In this document: positions 55,321 through 64,000 of the stretch, piece by piece
How the letters are laid out: each line of letters starts with the position of its first letter
How positions within the stretch are numbered: position 1 is the stretch's first letter
From: Saprospiraceae bacterium UBA6168
Lineage (GTDB): Bacteria > Bacteroidota > Bacteroidia > Chitinophagales > Saprospiraceae
Assembly: GCA_002435785.1 (NCBI GenBank)
Contig: DIUC01000051.1
Location: 1 to 64,000, forward strand
DNA length: 64,000 nt
Reading direction: 5' to 3'
Translations under genes and position numbers: made by a program
The notes under the pieces: model-generated
Database searches by the model: none
Told to the model about the DNA's origin: nothing
Seen by the model: the letters and a program-made list of their open reading frames with translations, nothing else

Positions 55321-55761
55321 TTACCTCAATCTGTCCGCAGACCTCACCAGTGCCTCGTCTTTCTTAATCGCCCTCAATGCCAATCCGGTGAAAAGAACAA
55401 ACAGAGCTGGCAAATAGAGGCCATATCCCACTCCTACCCCATTGGTGCTTACATTTGAAAAGTCTTGCCAGAAAAGAAAGGAGGCCAATACGATTCCCAA
55501 GATATTGGCCGCCAACGCCGCCCTACCAATTTTCAATTGCAATTGCCTATTGCCGTAAAGAAAAATAGCCGCTAACGACAATGCACCTGCCACAGCGAAC
55601 AGTACCAACAACCCAATGTTGTCACCAGTAGTGTAGGCTTTATCAGAAAACAAGGTGGAGCTTTGAACGCCCTCTCCCGAAATTGCGAACGGCAAGGCCA
55701 AAACCCCAAACCCAGCGGCTGAGGAAAGCAGCAAAAAAATGGATTGAATTCTCTGTATCAT
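55321..55761 (-). CDS. DUF4293-type integral membrane protein
   Basis: A 146-aa protein beginning MIQRIQSIFLLLSSAAG, the typical start of DUF4293 proteins, which are nearly confined to Bacteroidota. Four hydrophobic segments are visible (about 5-25, 48-68, 75-95 and 110-130), and the C-terminus is charged (KKDEALVRSADRLR). The molecular function is unknown. It stands alone on the minus strand, with 373 bp upstream before a divergent secreted-protein gene. Confidence 0.88.
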   Translation of the reverse strand: MIQRIQSIFLLLSSAAGFGVLALPFAISGEGVQSSTLFSDKAYTTGDNIGLLVLFAVAGALSLAAIFLYGNRQLQLKIGRAALAANILGIVLASFLFWQDFSNVSTNGVGVGYGLYLPALFVLFTGLALRAIKKDEALVRSADRLR

Positions 55762-56134
55762 TTTATCACAACCGTTTTAATGAAATGGCTGGCCTCGCAG
55801 TTGGATGGCACTGAAATTGAAGCATTCCGCACCATCATACTGGAATCCATCGCAAATATAGAAAGGCAAGCCACAGGTAGGCGTGAAGTTTGGCTAAACC
55901 ATTTTTCAAAAAAAAATTCATTTGCCAGTTCCGCCGTTGTCACAGAACCCCGGGTACTATTTTGCAAATTTTCGCATTTAGCACCCGTAAAACAAGAAAG
56001 TAAATGACAACCTCTACCCACAAACCGACGTCACAGTTTTGCAATTTTTACCCAAAAATCGTTGCCATTGACCTTCATATTTGTATCATCAAACAGAACA
56101 AGGGTTACACTCACTACAAATAAATACAAAAACA
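55762..56134. other. Divergent intergenic region
   Basis: About 370 bp between the DUF4293-type gene and a secreted-protein gene. A partial -7-like element (CATATTTG, 56076-56083) lies about 50 bp before the plus-strand gene, but no -33 element has correct spacing. A small ORF here is not supported. Confidence 0.45.
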
Positions 56135-56797
56135 ATGAGCACATTCCGCACCATCATCGCCAGCTTCGCACTCCTCCTGAGTTTCCAACTCAATGCTCAA
56201 ACAGAAAATGCCATTGCCGACTTGAACTTCAAGTTAAAGTTGATGGATGACCAATACACTTGGGGCGTGTTCGTGGTGCCAGGGCAATCAATCACACCCT
56301 CTAAGCGTGTAAACACTGGTACAGGCCAAGTGACCATTGTTGCCCCATTTGGTTTTGCTTATGCTGGCCTCGAAAATATCAGTGGTACATGGATTGAAAA
56401 CGCCAGGGTTGATGGCCCAATGGAAGCTCCAAACAAGTCTTATATCTCTTTCGGCTTTGTTTCCGATGAGCCTCGCATCAAATACCAAGCGGGCAAAGAA
56501 ACGTTGCTTTTTACTTTCATCCCAGAAAACGGAAAAGCTGAATTCAGCTTGATTGACAATGAAACCGACCCATTTGCTACCCCAAATACTTATGGCTCAA
56601 ACCCAGGCAACGAACTTGGCGTAATTGATTTCGGACACGGTGGCATGATAGTTTACAACTACGGCCATAACTTGGAGACCCCAACAACAGCTTCATCCCC
56701 TATTGCCAACGGCAAGAAAACGCCTGAAACAAAAGTAGGGAAGGAGGATTTCAAAGCGATTTTTGCTTCCGAAAAAATCTCCACTCCAAACAATTGA
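56135..56797 (+). CDS. Small secreted protein of unknown function
   Basis: I place the start at 56135, 18 codons inside the longest frame, because a signal peptide begins there (MSTFRTIIASFALLLSFQLNAQ). The mature protein of about 198 aa is a single beta-rich domain with LKLMDDQYTWGVFVVP near its start, SYISFGFVSDEP and TLLFTF in the middle, and the motif LIDNETDPF...NPGNELGVIDFG later. A Pro/Ser/Thr/Lys-rich tail follows. It has no T9SS sorting domain, so it is probably periplasmic. From memory, the same domain pattern occurs inside larger Saprospiria secreted proteins; I cannot name a family. Confidence 0.8.
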   Translation: MSTFRTIIASFALLLSFQLNAQTENAIADLNFKLKLMDDQYTWGVFVVPGQSITPSKRVNTGTGQVTIVAPFGFAYAGLENISGTWIENARVDGPMEAPNKSYISFGFVSDEPRIKYQAGKETLLFTFIPENGKAEFSLIDNETDPFATPNTYGSNPGNELGVIDFGHGGMIVYNYGHNLETPTTASSPIANGKKTPETKVGKEDFKAIFASEKISTPNN

Positions 56798-56832
56798 TTC
56801 AGTATCCAGAAATAATAATGTTTAAACTTTTG

Positions 56833-56864
56833 AAGGGCTGCACTTTTCGTGTTGCCCTTTTTTT
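56833..56864. terminator. Terminator between convergent genes
   Basis: A six-pair stem AAGGGC/GCCCTT, extended by CAC/GTG across one mismatch and one wobble pair, is followed by seven T residues on the plus strand. It overlaps the stop codon of the convergent helicase gene by two bases. Confidence 0.75.
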
Positions 56865-59800
56865 ATTGCCCTAACTCATACGCCTCACCATACAGCACAA
56901 AAACCACCCAATAGCCCACAAGCGCTTTATCAAATTGTTGCTGCAACACCTGCTTCTCCAATCGCATTTCCTGCATGAGGCCCTTCAAGTTCCGTTGCCT
57001 ATTTTTAGCATCGCCAACAAACCTGCTCAGTTTAAGCACCACCAACCTATCCGCAGTTTCCACAAGTAAGTCAACATTGGTTTCGAACAACCTACCATCA
57101 AAAAAATTGCGCAACGGGTAACAAGTCGAAACCCGCAACACTTGAAATTGTGCATTCATCCATTCTTGGAAAGCCCCAGCTTTTCCCAATAAATCTTCTA
57201 CTTCCACCAAATCCAGCACCTCATACCGGTCAATCAATTGCTCCACAATATCACCTGCACCACCCTGCACCAGCCCTTGGCTGGTGGCCAACAATAAATC
57301 CTTGAAGGCTGCCGCCACCCGCTGCCGCTCTGGTACTTCCGGCAACGTAAAGGCACCGAAACAATTGATTTGGCTCAAAATGGCCATCTGACCTCCCGTC
57401 CCGACATCCTCTGGAATGGCCGCCAATACTGGAAACGGGCGCCTGCCAATCCGCCCCGCAAGCTGAACCCAGCGGGATTCTTGGTGGGATGCATGTGGAA
57501 ACTCATCCGGGAAATAACTGACCTCCGTTGAAATTAATAAATTTTTGCCCTCACACTCCCAAAACGTTTCATTGGAGTTGGCATCCAGAGCGGGCTGCTG
57601 CTCCTGCCCATTGTTGCAAACCCGGTTCAACCAAATTGGCTGCTTTTCACGGGTCGGGAACACCAAGTAATCCCTTGCACGGGTCAGCCCGACATACATC
57701 AGACGGTTATCCTCGGCCAATGCAGCCACCCGTTTCTGCGACTTTTCCAGCGAATCCGCCATCCGCTCCTCCAACAGTGTGCCCCTGAACTGGTCGGCAT
57801 AAGGGTTGACCCATAGCCGGAGCCACCGATTGCCGAGCAGGTTATCAAGGTCAATGACTGCTGAAGTTGGCACCAATGAAATACCCCACACATCCTCCCG
57901 GAGCGTCTGCTCTAAGCTGTGGCAAATCACGATGGGGTATTCGAGGCCCTTGCTCTTGTGGTAGGTCAGTACGTTGATCGCCATTGGGCTTTCCCCAGAG
58001 CCTTGCAGGTCATTTTCGTTTTGGGCGATGTCATTTGCCCACAACAAAAAGCCACCCAACGAAGCGGCACTGTGCAGACGGTTGCAAGCTTGTTCGTATT
58101 GCAGGGAATAATGGATGAGCATGTCCACGTTTGCGAGGCGCTGCTCCACGTTACCCCAAGTGGCAATGATGCGCCGAAGGTCCAGCTCTTCCAGCAACAA
58201 CAGCAGGATTTCGGAGCCGGAAAGCTCGGCCACCTGCGGCCTCAAGGCATTCAGGCGCTGCACAAACTCGTTCTTTTCGCCCCATTTGAAATCGGGTTTA
58301 CCCTCTTCAGCGGCTTCGAGGTATGCCAGCCGGTCTTCCACGATTTCGTGCAGCTCCAGCCGGGCCGCCAGCAACAGCATCTCCGCCACCGAGAGCGAAT
58401 CGTACTTGTTGAGGATGAACTTGAGGCAAGCCAAAATCAACTTCGCCTCGGCGGTGACCATCAGCCCAGCCCTCGAAATGGCGGCCCGCAGCCCTGTCCG
58501 GTGCAGCGCCGCCGCCATGTCACGACAGTCGGCATTGGAGCGGCAGAGGATGGCCACATCGCCCGGCTGTGCTGCCCGGTAGTTTTTTTCGCCTTTCGGC
58601 AAAATGGTGATGCCACGCTCCAGGTTGGTGCGCAAAGCCTCGGTGATGCAATTGTGCAACCACTCCTTGCCCGGCTTTCGTCCATCGCCGTCATAGTTGA
58701 AGTGCCAATGCACGAGCGCATTGCCCATTTCGGGCGGCTCATCTTGCTGGTTGGCGGTGTCCTTGGTGGCCAGCTTGCGTCGCTTAGGCTGCAAGGCCAC
58801 CTGTTCGGCTGGCAAGTTTGAAAATGCTTTGGTGAAAATAGCATTGGTGGCAAAAACCACATCCTCCCTTGAGCGCCAGGAATGGGCCAAAATATTGTCG
58901 GGCCGCAGCCCGCCCTGCCCTTCTATGATGGCCTGCATCAGCAGCGGGTCGGCGCCCCGAAACCCGTAGATGCTCTGCTTGGGGTCTCCCACCCAGATGG
59001 AGTGTCGGGCGAATCGGGAAAGTTTCAAGAAAATCTCAAGCTGCAACGGGTTAGTGTCCTGGAACTCATCCACCAGCAGCAGGTCAAGCTCTTCCGCCAA
59101 CACCTCCTGTACGTTCGGGTCGTCGAGGAGGCCCTTCACGTAACATTCCATGTCGTTGTAGTCTATCAGCCCACGTTTTTTTTTGAAGCGCTCAAACTCG
59201 TCTATGGCCGCCGCCGCCAGTTCGAAGATGTTGAAAATGAACGCCTTGACATCGTCCCTAAGTCCCACATGACCGAGATGGGTATTGGCGAATCCGACCA
59301 AATCCTCCAAATCTGCCCGGCTTTTGGCGCCCACTTTTGTCTTCGCAATTTTGGCCCACTGGTGCCAGTTCAGGGTTCCCCGCAGCCTTAATTCACTTTT
59401 GATTTCCCGGAGCGACTTGATGCCATCGGCGGTCACCTTGGTGGTGTCCCCATTGTTTTCCAACCTTGAAATGGTGGCCTCGATATGCTCATTTATCAGT
59501 TCATTCCAAGCCTCCGGCGTCCGGTCAATCACAGGGTCAAGAAAACGGGCAAAGCGCTCGAAGGATTGCTGCTTGCTGAGATCCAGCACCTCGTCGCCAA
59601 AGGCGTTGGCACGGACGACCTCGGCGAGGTCTTTGAGCAGCTTGCGCCAATCCGTTTTTCCATAATCTGATTTTGAAAGCCCCAACCGATTGGAAAGCAA
59701 CTCCATTTCCTCTACCCGCTCATTGGTCAGCACCATCGAAAGCGACTGGTTGAACAGCATCTGCTGGTCTTCGTCGGCGATGATGTCCACTTGCGGCGAC

Positions 59801-60081
59801 ACCCCGGCCTCGTAGGCAAAACGCTTGAGCAGCTTCACGCCAAGGCCGTGCACCGTGCCTATGAGCGCATTGGAGAGGTCGTTGGCGGCTTGGGTCAGGC
59901 CCTCTTCTAAGAGGCGCACCCGCACCCGTTCTTGCAACTCGGCGGCGGCCTTGTTGGTAAACGTGGTGGCAATGATGCCACTTGCACGCACTTTGCCGGA
60001 GGCCAAAAGCTCAACAAGTTCCTTGGTGAGGCGGTAGGTCTTGCCGGAACCCGCCCCTGCGGATATAATTTTGAGGTTCAT
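56863..60081 (-). CDS. UvrD/RecB/AddA-like superfamily 1 DNA helicase
   Basis: I start the protein at 60081 (MNLKIISAGAGSGKT), as the 27 upstream codons are not helicase-like. The resulting 1072 aa contain the SF1A motifs in order: Walker A (SAGAGSGKT, about residues 6-14), motif II DEFQDT (about 337), motif III with GDPKQSIYGFRGAD (about 361-376), motif V VLTYHKSKGLEYP and motif VI YVGLTRARDYLVFP. The length and layout fit the AddA/RecB-like repair helicases of Bacteroidota, which process double-strand breaks. The C-terminal segment (about 990-1027) resembles a RecB-type nuclease region (VDLLVETADRLVVLKLSR), but the expected DYK-type residues are absent, so nuclease activity looks lost. No addB-like partner is next to it. 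Confidence 0.93.
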   Translation of the reverse strand: MNLKIISAGAGSGKTYRLTKELVELLASGKVRASGIIATTFTNKAAAELQERVRVRLLEEGLTQAANDLSNALIGTVHGLGVKLLKRFAYEAGVSPQVDIIADEDQQMLFNQSLSMVLTNERVEEMELLSNRLGLSKSDYGKTDWRKLLKDLAEVVRANAFGDEVLDLSKQQSFERFARFLDPVIDRTPEAWNELINEHIEATISRLENNGDTTKVTADGIKSLREIKSELRLRGTLNWHQWAKIAKTKVGAKSRADLEDLVGFANTHLGHVGLRDDVKAFIFNIFELAAAAIDEFERFKKKRGLIDYNDMECYVKGLLDDPNVQEVLAEELDLLLVDEFQDTNPLQLEIFLKLSRFARHSIWVGDPKQSIYGFRGADPLLMQAIIEGQGGLRPDNILAHSWRSREDVVFATNAIFTKAFSNLPAEQVALQPKRRKLATKDTANQQDEPPEMGNALVHWHFNYDGDGRKPGKEWLHNCITEALRTNLERGITILPKGEKNYRAAQPGDVAILCRSNADCRDMAAALHRTGLRAAISRAGLMVTAEAKLILACLKFILNKYDSLSVAEMLLLAARLELHEIVEDRLAYLEAAEEGKPDFKWGEKNEFVQRLNALRPQVAELSGSEILLLLLEELDLRRIIATWGNVEQRLANVDMLIHYSLQYEQACNRLHSAASLGGFLLWANDIAQNENDLQGSGESPMAINVLTYHKSKGLEYPIVICHSLEQTLREDVWGISLVPTSAVIDLDNLLGNRWLRLWVNPYADQFRGTLLEERMADSLEKSQKRVAALAEDNRLMYVGLTRARDYLVFPTREKQPIWLNRVCNNGQEQQPALDANSNETFWECEGKNLLISTEVSYFPDEFPHASHQESRWVQLAGRIGRRPFPVLAAIPEDVGTGGQMAILSQINCFGAFTLPEVPERQRVAAAFKDLLLATSQGLVQGGAGDIVEQLIDRYEVLDLVEVEDLLGKAGAFQEWMNAQFQVLRVSTCYPLRNFFDGRLFETNVDLLVETADRLVVLKLSRFVGDAKNRQRNLKGLMQEMRLEKQVLQQQFDKALVGYWVVFVLYGEAYELGQ

Positions 60082-60264
60082 TTTCGGTGAAATGTCAGTT
60101 TGAATAAGAAAAAAGTGTAGCTGCGAAGGTAAGCAGCCGTGGGCGTTTGCTGTTTCCAACATTTCAAACTAATTTTACCCCTGAAGCCAACGGCCATTTC
60201 CTTGAACATCAAATGTCTTGGCAGTACACAACTTACTGATTATCAAAACATAACTTCTTCTACC
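60082..60264. other. Divergent promoter region between the helicase and SPOR-domain genes
   Basis: About 180 bp between two divergent start codons. It must hold both promoters, but no convincing motif pair was found. Confidence 0.4.
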
Positions 60265-60897
60265 ATGTCAAAACTTGACTACGTTACCATCGCCATTGTT
60301 GGCATCTGCATCATGGCCATCCTTTTTTTGGTCTATAAAATGACCAACGTTTTCAGCGGGGAGAAGGCAAAGGACAAGACCGAAATCGCTACGGACTCCG
60401 TGGAATCTGAGGACGAGGATGTTTACGATTACGAAATTGACCAGAACGTGGACTCCACTGGCACTACCGCTGGCGGTGCTGTAAGCGACAAAACCACCAC
60501 GACCAAGCCCAGCACCTCCGTCCCTTCCAACAAAGGCGAATCATCTGCAAGCGACGCTCCCGCAGAGGATGACAATGTAATCACGACTGGAAAAACCGGC
60601 GGCACAAAAGCAACTACCAATAGTGGCACAACAACTTCGGACACGGCTGATAAGCCTGCTTATTCCCAAGGAAAGTACATGGTGTTGGCGGGTTCATTCT
60701 CCCAGAAAGCATTCGCCGATGCACAGGTGAAGGATTTGAAAAAATTGGGCTACAAAAACGCCCAAGTGGAGATTTTTGATCGTGGAAAGTACGCCGTGGT
60801 GCTGGTTGACCGATTCAACAACATGGCGGAGGCCGAGCGCTTGGTCAAGAAACTTGGCAGCAATGGCGTGAAAAGCTACGTAAAAACTAAATCATAA
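60265..60897 (+). CDS. Membrane-anchored SPOR-domain protein
   Basis: I place the start at 60265 (MSKLDYVTIAIVGICIM), since the longer frame overlaps the divergent helicase gene and has no coding character. The 210-aa product has one N-terminal membrane segment (about 6-28), an acidic and Thr/Ser-rich linker (about 35-130), and a C-terminal SPOR domain (about 135-210; KYMVLAGSFSQKAFAD, GKYAVVLVDRF). SPOR domains bind denuded peptidoglycan strands, typically at division sites, so the domain probably lies in the periplasm. A specific division role is inferred from the family. The gene ends at a strong shared terminator. Confidence 0.9.
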   Translation: MSKLDYVTIAIVGICIMAILFLVYKMTNVFSGEKAKDKTEIATDSVESEDEDVYDYEIDQNVDSTGTTAGGAVSDKTTTTKPSTSVPSNKGESSASDAPAEDDNVITTGKTGGTKATTNSGTTTSDTADKPAYSQGKYMVLAGSFSQKAFADAQVKDLKKLGYKNAQVEIFDRGKYAVVLVDRFNNMAEAERLVKKLGSNGVKSYVKTKS

Positions 60898-60906
60898 CCT
60901 ATCTCC

Positions 60907-60943
60907 AAAACGATACGATTGCACCTTGCAATCGTATCGTTTT
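60907..60943. terminator. Bidirectional intrinsic terminator
   Basis: A perfect 17-bp stem (60907-60923 with 60927-60943) with A and T ends lies between the convergent SPOR-domain and rhodanese genes. Confidence 0.92.
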
Positions 60944-60953
60944 CTTAAAATTC

Positions 60954-61256
60954 CTACCCAAAGCTTGCTTGCCAAGCCAGCATCCCGCCCGTCAGGTTCC
61001 TCACATTGGTAAAGCCCGAAACTTCGAGCAACTGCTTGGCCATGCCGCTGCGGTTGCCGGAGCGGCAATAAACCACCACTTCTTCATCCTTGTGGGCCAT
61101 CAAATCTGGAATGGCAGCCATCAGATTGCCCACCGGAACCAAGTCGCCTCCAATGTTGAATTCTTCATGCTCATATTGCTCACGCACGTCAATCAGTACG
61201 TAATCAGCGGCTCCAGCATCCATTCTTTCCTTTAGTTCTTGTACAGTAATGTCCAT
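60954..61256 (-). CDS. Single-domain rhodanese-like protein
   Basis: A 100-aa cytoplasmic protein made of one rhodanese domain. The active-site loop YCRSGNRSGMA carries the sulfur-accepting cysteine, and the family motifs LIDVREQYEHEEF and NLTGGMLAWQ are present. Such stand-alone rhodaneses carry persulfide sulfur or act in redox reactions; the physiological acceptor is not indicated. It lies 122 bp downstream of a T9SS-type gene on the same strand but is probably expressed separately. Confidence 0.93.
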   Translation of the reverse strand: MDITVQELKERMDAGAADYVLIDVREQYEHEEFNIGGDLVPVGNLMAAIPDLMAHKDEEVVVYCRSGNRSGMAKQLLEVSGFTNVRNLTGGMLAWQASFG

Positions 61257-61378
61257 TTTCTATATAAATAAAAGGGTTTGCGTTAAGGCAAATGCTGAGA
61301 CAATTGCCTGGTTATCAATTGATTGACAATGGTGCTACCCGTAAATAGGGTATCCTCCACAGCCATTTACCCGCAAAA

Positions 61379-63949
61379 TTAATCTTTTGTCAAAATCAAC
61401 CGCTCGCTGAATCGCTCGCCGGTTTTTTCATTGACCACTTGGACATGGTAAACGCCAGTAGGCAATGTGCCCAAATCATGGCTGCGCTCCAAATTGCCTT
61501 GGCTCACCACTTGACCAAGGTTGTTGAAAATGGCCAACCGAAAGTCATGGTAGTTGCCCTCCTTGAGCCGGAAATTGACGAGGCCAGTGCTGGGGTTGGG
61601 GAATAACTTCAAGCCGGAGGTGGACTTACCGGGTTGCTCGCTCGCACCACTGTTGGTGTTCGTTGCAGGCCCAAATACGGGGCGCAGCATGAGCGAACCA
61701 CTAATACCGGAAGAGAATTTTGACCAACCGTTGCCAGTGAGGTTCGACCAATTGCAGCCGCAAGCATTTTGGATGTCGAACCCAATGGGTATGCCCAGCG
61801 TTGCCGCCGATTCTTGCTCAAAGCCTATGAAGAAATCACTGCCCGCTGGAATATTGACGGGCATAGGGGTGCCCAAAAAATCGTCGAGTACATAAGTGGT
61901 GAAGCCCTGCAAAGTGTCATAGACGTTGTTTGGGTAAAAGGGCCGAAGCAGAGAGCGCACAAACACAGGGTCTGAATCCAAGGAGCCGACCCAAACCTTC
62001 AAGTTGAAAAACTGCCCCTGAACATCGCCATTTACGTGCGGGAACATGATTTGGACTGCCTCCAGCACATCGTCCTCATTGGCGTGGAACTGGGTGGCCA
62101 ACTGCTCGCCTCCGACCGAATGCCCTATGTACACCTGCCACTCCGCCGTGCCATCGTCATGGGCAAAATAATTGGAGAAGGTGTTCCGCAATGTTACGGT
62201 GTCGTTGGGGGTGAAAATGGCTCCTTGACTTGTTTCCGTAAAAGCAAACTTGGTTTCCAGCACCCTCAGCCCGCCAACGGGTATGCCGTCAAGGTCATTT
62301 TTTATTTGGGTGAAATTTCCAGCAGGTATAGTCCTTTCTCGAACCGAATGTACTTTTGGCGGCATGTTGTTGTCGGTCCCGGTCTCCACCACCGTAAAAA
62401 AGCTGCCGATGGTCGTCCCTGTGACCAGCTCCCGATAGGAAACACTGGAGGAAGAAAGCGCCCTTGTATTGTCGAAATGGTTGTAAAAATGCGATTGCAG
62501 CTTGTCCTGCGTTTCCTCCGAAACATGCCCCTTGAAGTGCTTCCACGGCATGGCGGTGTAGTTCTTGAGAATGGATGTGGGCAGTTGGGTGAAGGCGATG
62601 TCCGGGAAGTTGCTATCGGAGCCTTCGTTCCTGCTCAGGTGCACGTAGTCCAAATGCCACAAGTCCACAGCGCCGCCGGGCGAAGTATTGGCAGAGAACC
62701 GGAACTGAAAACCCTTGTGGAAAAACTGCGGGTCGTCGACTTTGATGGCATAAAATAAGAACGGCGGAAAGGAATCAATGGCAATATTCCCTGAACCATC
62801 GTAGGTCCCCGCAGTCACCCATTGTCGGTTGGCATTCCTGAACTCCAACACCATTTTGTCGCTGACGTCCGGTGGAAGCCCATAGCCCTTGGGAGCCAAG
62901 AAAAAACGCAAGAACACATTGCTGTTGGCATTGTAGCTGCTGAGGTCAATCGCCCGGGAGGTCAGCCTGTCCCCCACCCCATTGATGATAGGGTAAACAT
63001 CGCCCCGAGCGTTCAGTCCATCGAAGGTCACAAGGCCGACGGAGGGCGGGTCTTTGGCCAAGGTATAGTTGAGAAACACGCTTTTGTCCAACCAAAAATC
63101 AGCGCTCGGGTAAGGCCCAGGGTAAGCCGAAAAATCATCAAAAAACGCCTTTGATGCAATGGATACCGTGTCGCCGGGAATTATGTAAGGAACTTTGAAA
63201 ATATCGCAAACGCCCCACTCGTCGCAAATGCGCATACATACCGTATCAACCCCAGGAAAGCGGCTGGCATAATACACCAGGCAAGTATCCGGGTAATCGT
63301 AGCTGGAAAGGTGGATAAATGGCAGCCCTGCACCATCGTAGTTGTCAGGGCAATCAAAGGAGCGGCTACAAGATTTTGGCTTCGCAAAACTCAATTCATT
63401 GCCAAGGCAAAAAGTCGTAATTGACTCAGCCTGAACGGTTTGTGACTGCACCACTACCACACGAGCCTTGCGCCGCACAAAAATTTCAATCGAAATGATG
63501 GTATCGTGGCCAGGCTGGGAGAGTTTGATTTTCACGGTATCTATGCCCGCTCCACCGAACCCCGGGGTGGCCTTATAGGTCAGCAGTAAAAAAGTGTCGT
63601 AAAGAATTGCGGCGCCAAATTGCAGGCTGTTGGCATTAACAATCGTCAATGTGGCAGGGTCCAATCCCTTCATCAAGTCGAAAGTATCCACCTTTATTTC
63701 GATGCTATCCCCGGCAGCTACATAGTAGCCATCGAGGTCGGGAGGGCAGACATTGTTCCGGTCATCAGCCACCAGCCCCGGCGGTTTATGGCCAGTGAGC
63801 TGTTCCACAAAGAGGTCGTTTTCGGCGGTTTTTTGCGCAGCAAAACTTCTTAATACAGGGTTGCCCTGAACGGGCATTACTTCCAGCGATTGTGAACGAA
63901 GAATGGACGCCGCAAAAAGCAGCAGAAAAGCAGTGTGTAAAAATTTCAT
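61379..63949 (-). CDS. Secreted protein with T9SS type A sorting domain (856 aa)
   Basis: The signal peptide (MKFLHTAFLLLFAASILRSQ) is followed by Ig-like segments with paired cysteines and CDTxxxRICDEWGVC-type motifs (about 60-260). A MAM-like or jelly-roll-like domain (about 270-480) opens with DDFSAYPGPYPSADFW and contains VGLVTFDGLNARGDVYP and LTSRAIDLSSY. A second beta-rich region follows (about 480-760). The end (about 770-856; LKLFPNPSTGLVNF, IFNNLGQVV, GVYHVQVVNE) is a type A T9SS sorting domain. From memory, the DDFS/DGLNARG domain is widespread in Bacteroidota secreted proteins and has no known function. No protease or glycosidase motif was found. The gene is complete; only 51 bp lie upstream before the window ends. 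Confidence 0.9.
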   Translation of the reverse strand: MKFLHTAFLLLFAASILRSQSLEVMPVQGNPVLRSFAAQKTAENDLFVEQLTGHKPPGLVADDRNNVCPPDLDGYYVAAGDSIEIKVDTFDLMKGLDPATLTIVNANSLQFGAAILYDTFLLLTYKATPGFGGAGIDTVKIKLSQPGHDTIISIEIFVRRKARVVVVQSQTVQAESITTFCLGNELSFAKPKSCSRSFDCPDNYDGAGLPFIHLSSYDYPDTCLVYYASRFPGVDTVCMRICDEWGVCDIFKVPYIIPGDTVSIASKAFFDDFSAYPGPYPSADFWLDKSVFLNYTLAKDPPSVGLVTFDGLNARGDVYPIINGVGDRLTSRAIDLSSYNANSNVFLRFFLAPKGYGLPPDVSDKMVLEFRNANRQWVTAGTYDGSGNIAIDSFPPFLFYAIKVDDPQFFHKGFQFRFSANTSPGGAVDLWHLDYVHLSRNEGSDSNFPDIAFTQLPTSILKNYTAMPWKHFKGHVSEETQDKLQSHFYNHFDNTRALSSSSVSYRELVTGTTIGSFFTVVETGTDNNMPPKVHSVRERTIPAGNFTQIKNDLDGIPVGGLRVLETKFAFTETSQGAIFTPNDTVTLRNTFSNYFAHDDGTAEWQVYIGHSVGGEQLATQFHANEDDVLEAVQIMFPHVNGDVQGQFFNLKVWVGSLDSDPVFVRSLLRPFYPNNVYDTLQGFTTYVLDDFLGTPMPVNIPAGSDFFIGFEQESAATLGIPIGFDIQNACGCNWSNLTGNGWSKFSSGISGSLMLRPVFGPATNTNSGASEQPGKSTSGLKLFPNPSTGLVNFRLKEGNYHDFRLAIFNNLGQVVSQGNLERSHDLGTLPTGVYHVQVVNEKTGERFSERLILTKD

Positions 63950-64000
63950 CGTCGGATGTTATACTCTTTTTTGAACTGGTTTGAGGTTTGAAAACGACAC

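Noticed and set aside
55744..56007. Plus- and minus-strand frames of 87 codons in the DUF4293/secreted-protein intergenic region
   Set aside because: Both frames are open over the same bases, overlap the start of the DUF4293-type gene, and have no signal or domain.
60082..60162. Upstream ATG for the helicase (27 extra codons)
   Set aside because: The Walker A segment normally begins within the first 10-15 residues in this family, which fits the inner ATG at 60081.

Overview
The window looks like a chromosomal segment from a member of the Bacteroidota, most likely a gliding or surface-adhering Saprospiria-type bacterium. This rests on family knowledge: several very long secreted proteins end in type A or type B (gliding-motility-associated, CHU_C) C-terminal sorting domains of the type IX secretion system (T9SS); SprB-like, HYR-like, Big_9-like and DUF11-like modules are abundant; and there is a DUF4293-type membrane protein and an exbB-x-exbD-exbD locus. 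I cannot name the species from the sequence. About 80% of the window is giant secreted proteins.

Layout. 1-298: a 162-bp MITE-like element and the terminator hairpin of the first gene. 299-22243: three large minus-strand genes, namely a 3734-aa multidomain adhesin, a 1636-aa reprolysin-type metalloprotease with fibronectin-like repeats, and a 1653-aa beta-helix/HYR protein. 22244-23065: an AT-rich divergent intergenic region. 23066-27133: a plus-strand 1355-aa cysteine-rich secreted protein. 27134-28434: a terminator, a GC-rich array of REP-like repeats arranged as a large inverted repeat, and a 100-bp imperfect palindrome. 28435-51114: two more minus-strand giants, a 5099-aa adhesin and a 2319-aa SprB-repeat protein with a type B sorting domain. 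51669-64000: mostly ordinary housekeeping genes, with a TatD-type nuclease, tRNA-Ser(GGA), an ExbB/ExbD energy-transducing operon, a DUF4293-type protein, a small secreted protein, a RecB/AddA-like helicase, a SPOR-domain protein, a rhodanese, and one more T9SS-type secreted protein.

How the genes fit together. The giant genes appear to be single-gene transcription units, each followed by a hairpin. Three share an identical 10-nt motif just upstream of the start codon, and a fourth has a related one. The 3734-aa and 5099-aa proteins are paralogous over their last several hundred residues (HYR-like, lectin-like and EF-hand-like modules) but have entirely different N-terminal domain sets. Neither ends in a recognisable type A or type B T9SS sorting domain; both end in the same HRNHLG/IYQGPxND module. 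This pair, with its shared tail and leader motif, is the most unusual feature. The exbB/exbD genes probably supply proton-motive force to TonB-type outer-membrane transport; no T9SS machinery genes are in the window.
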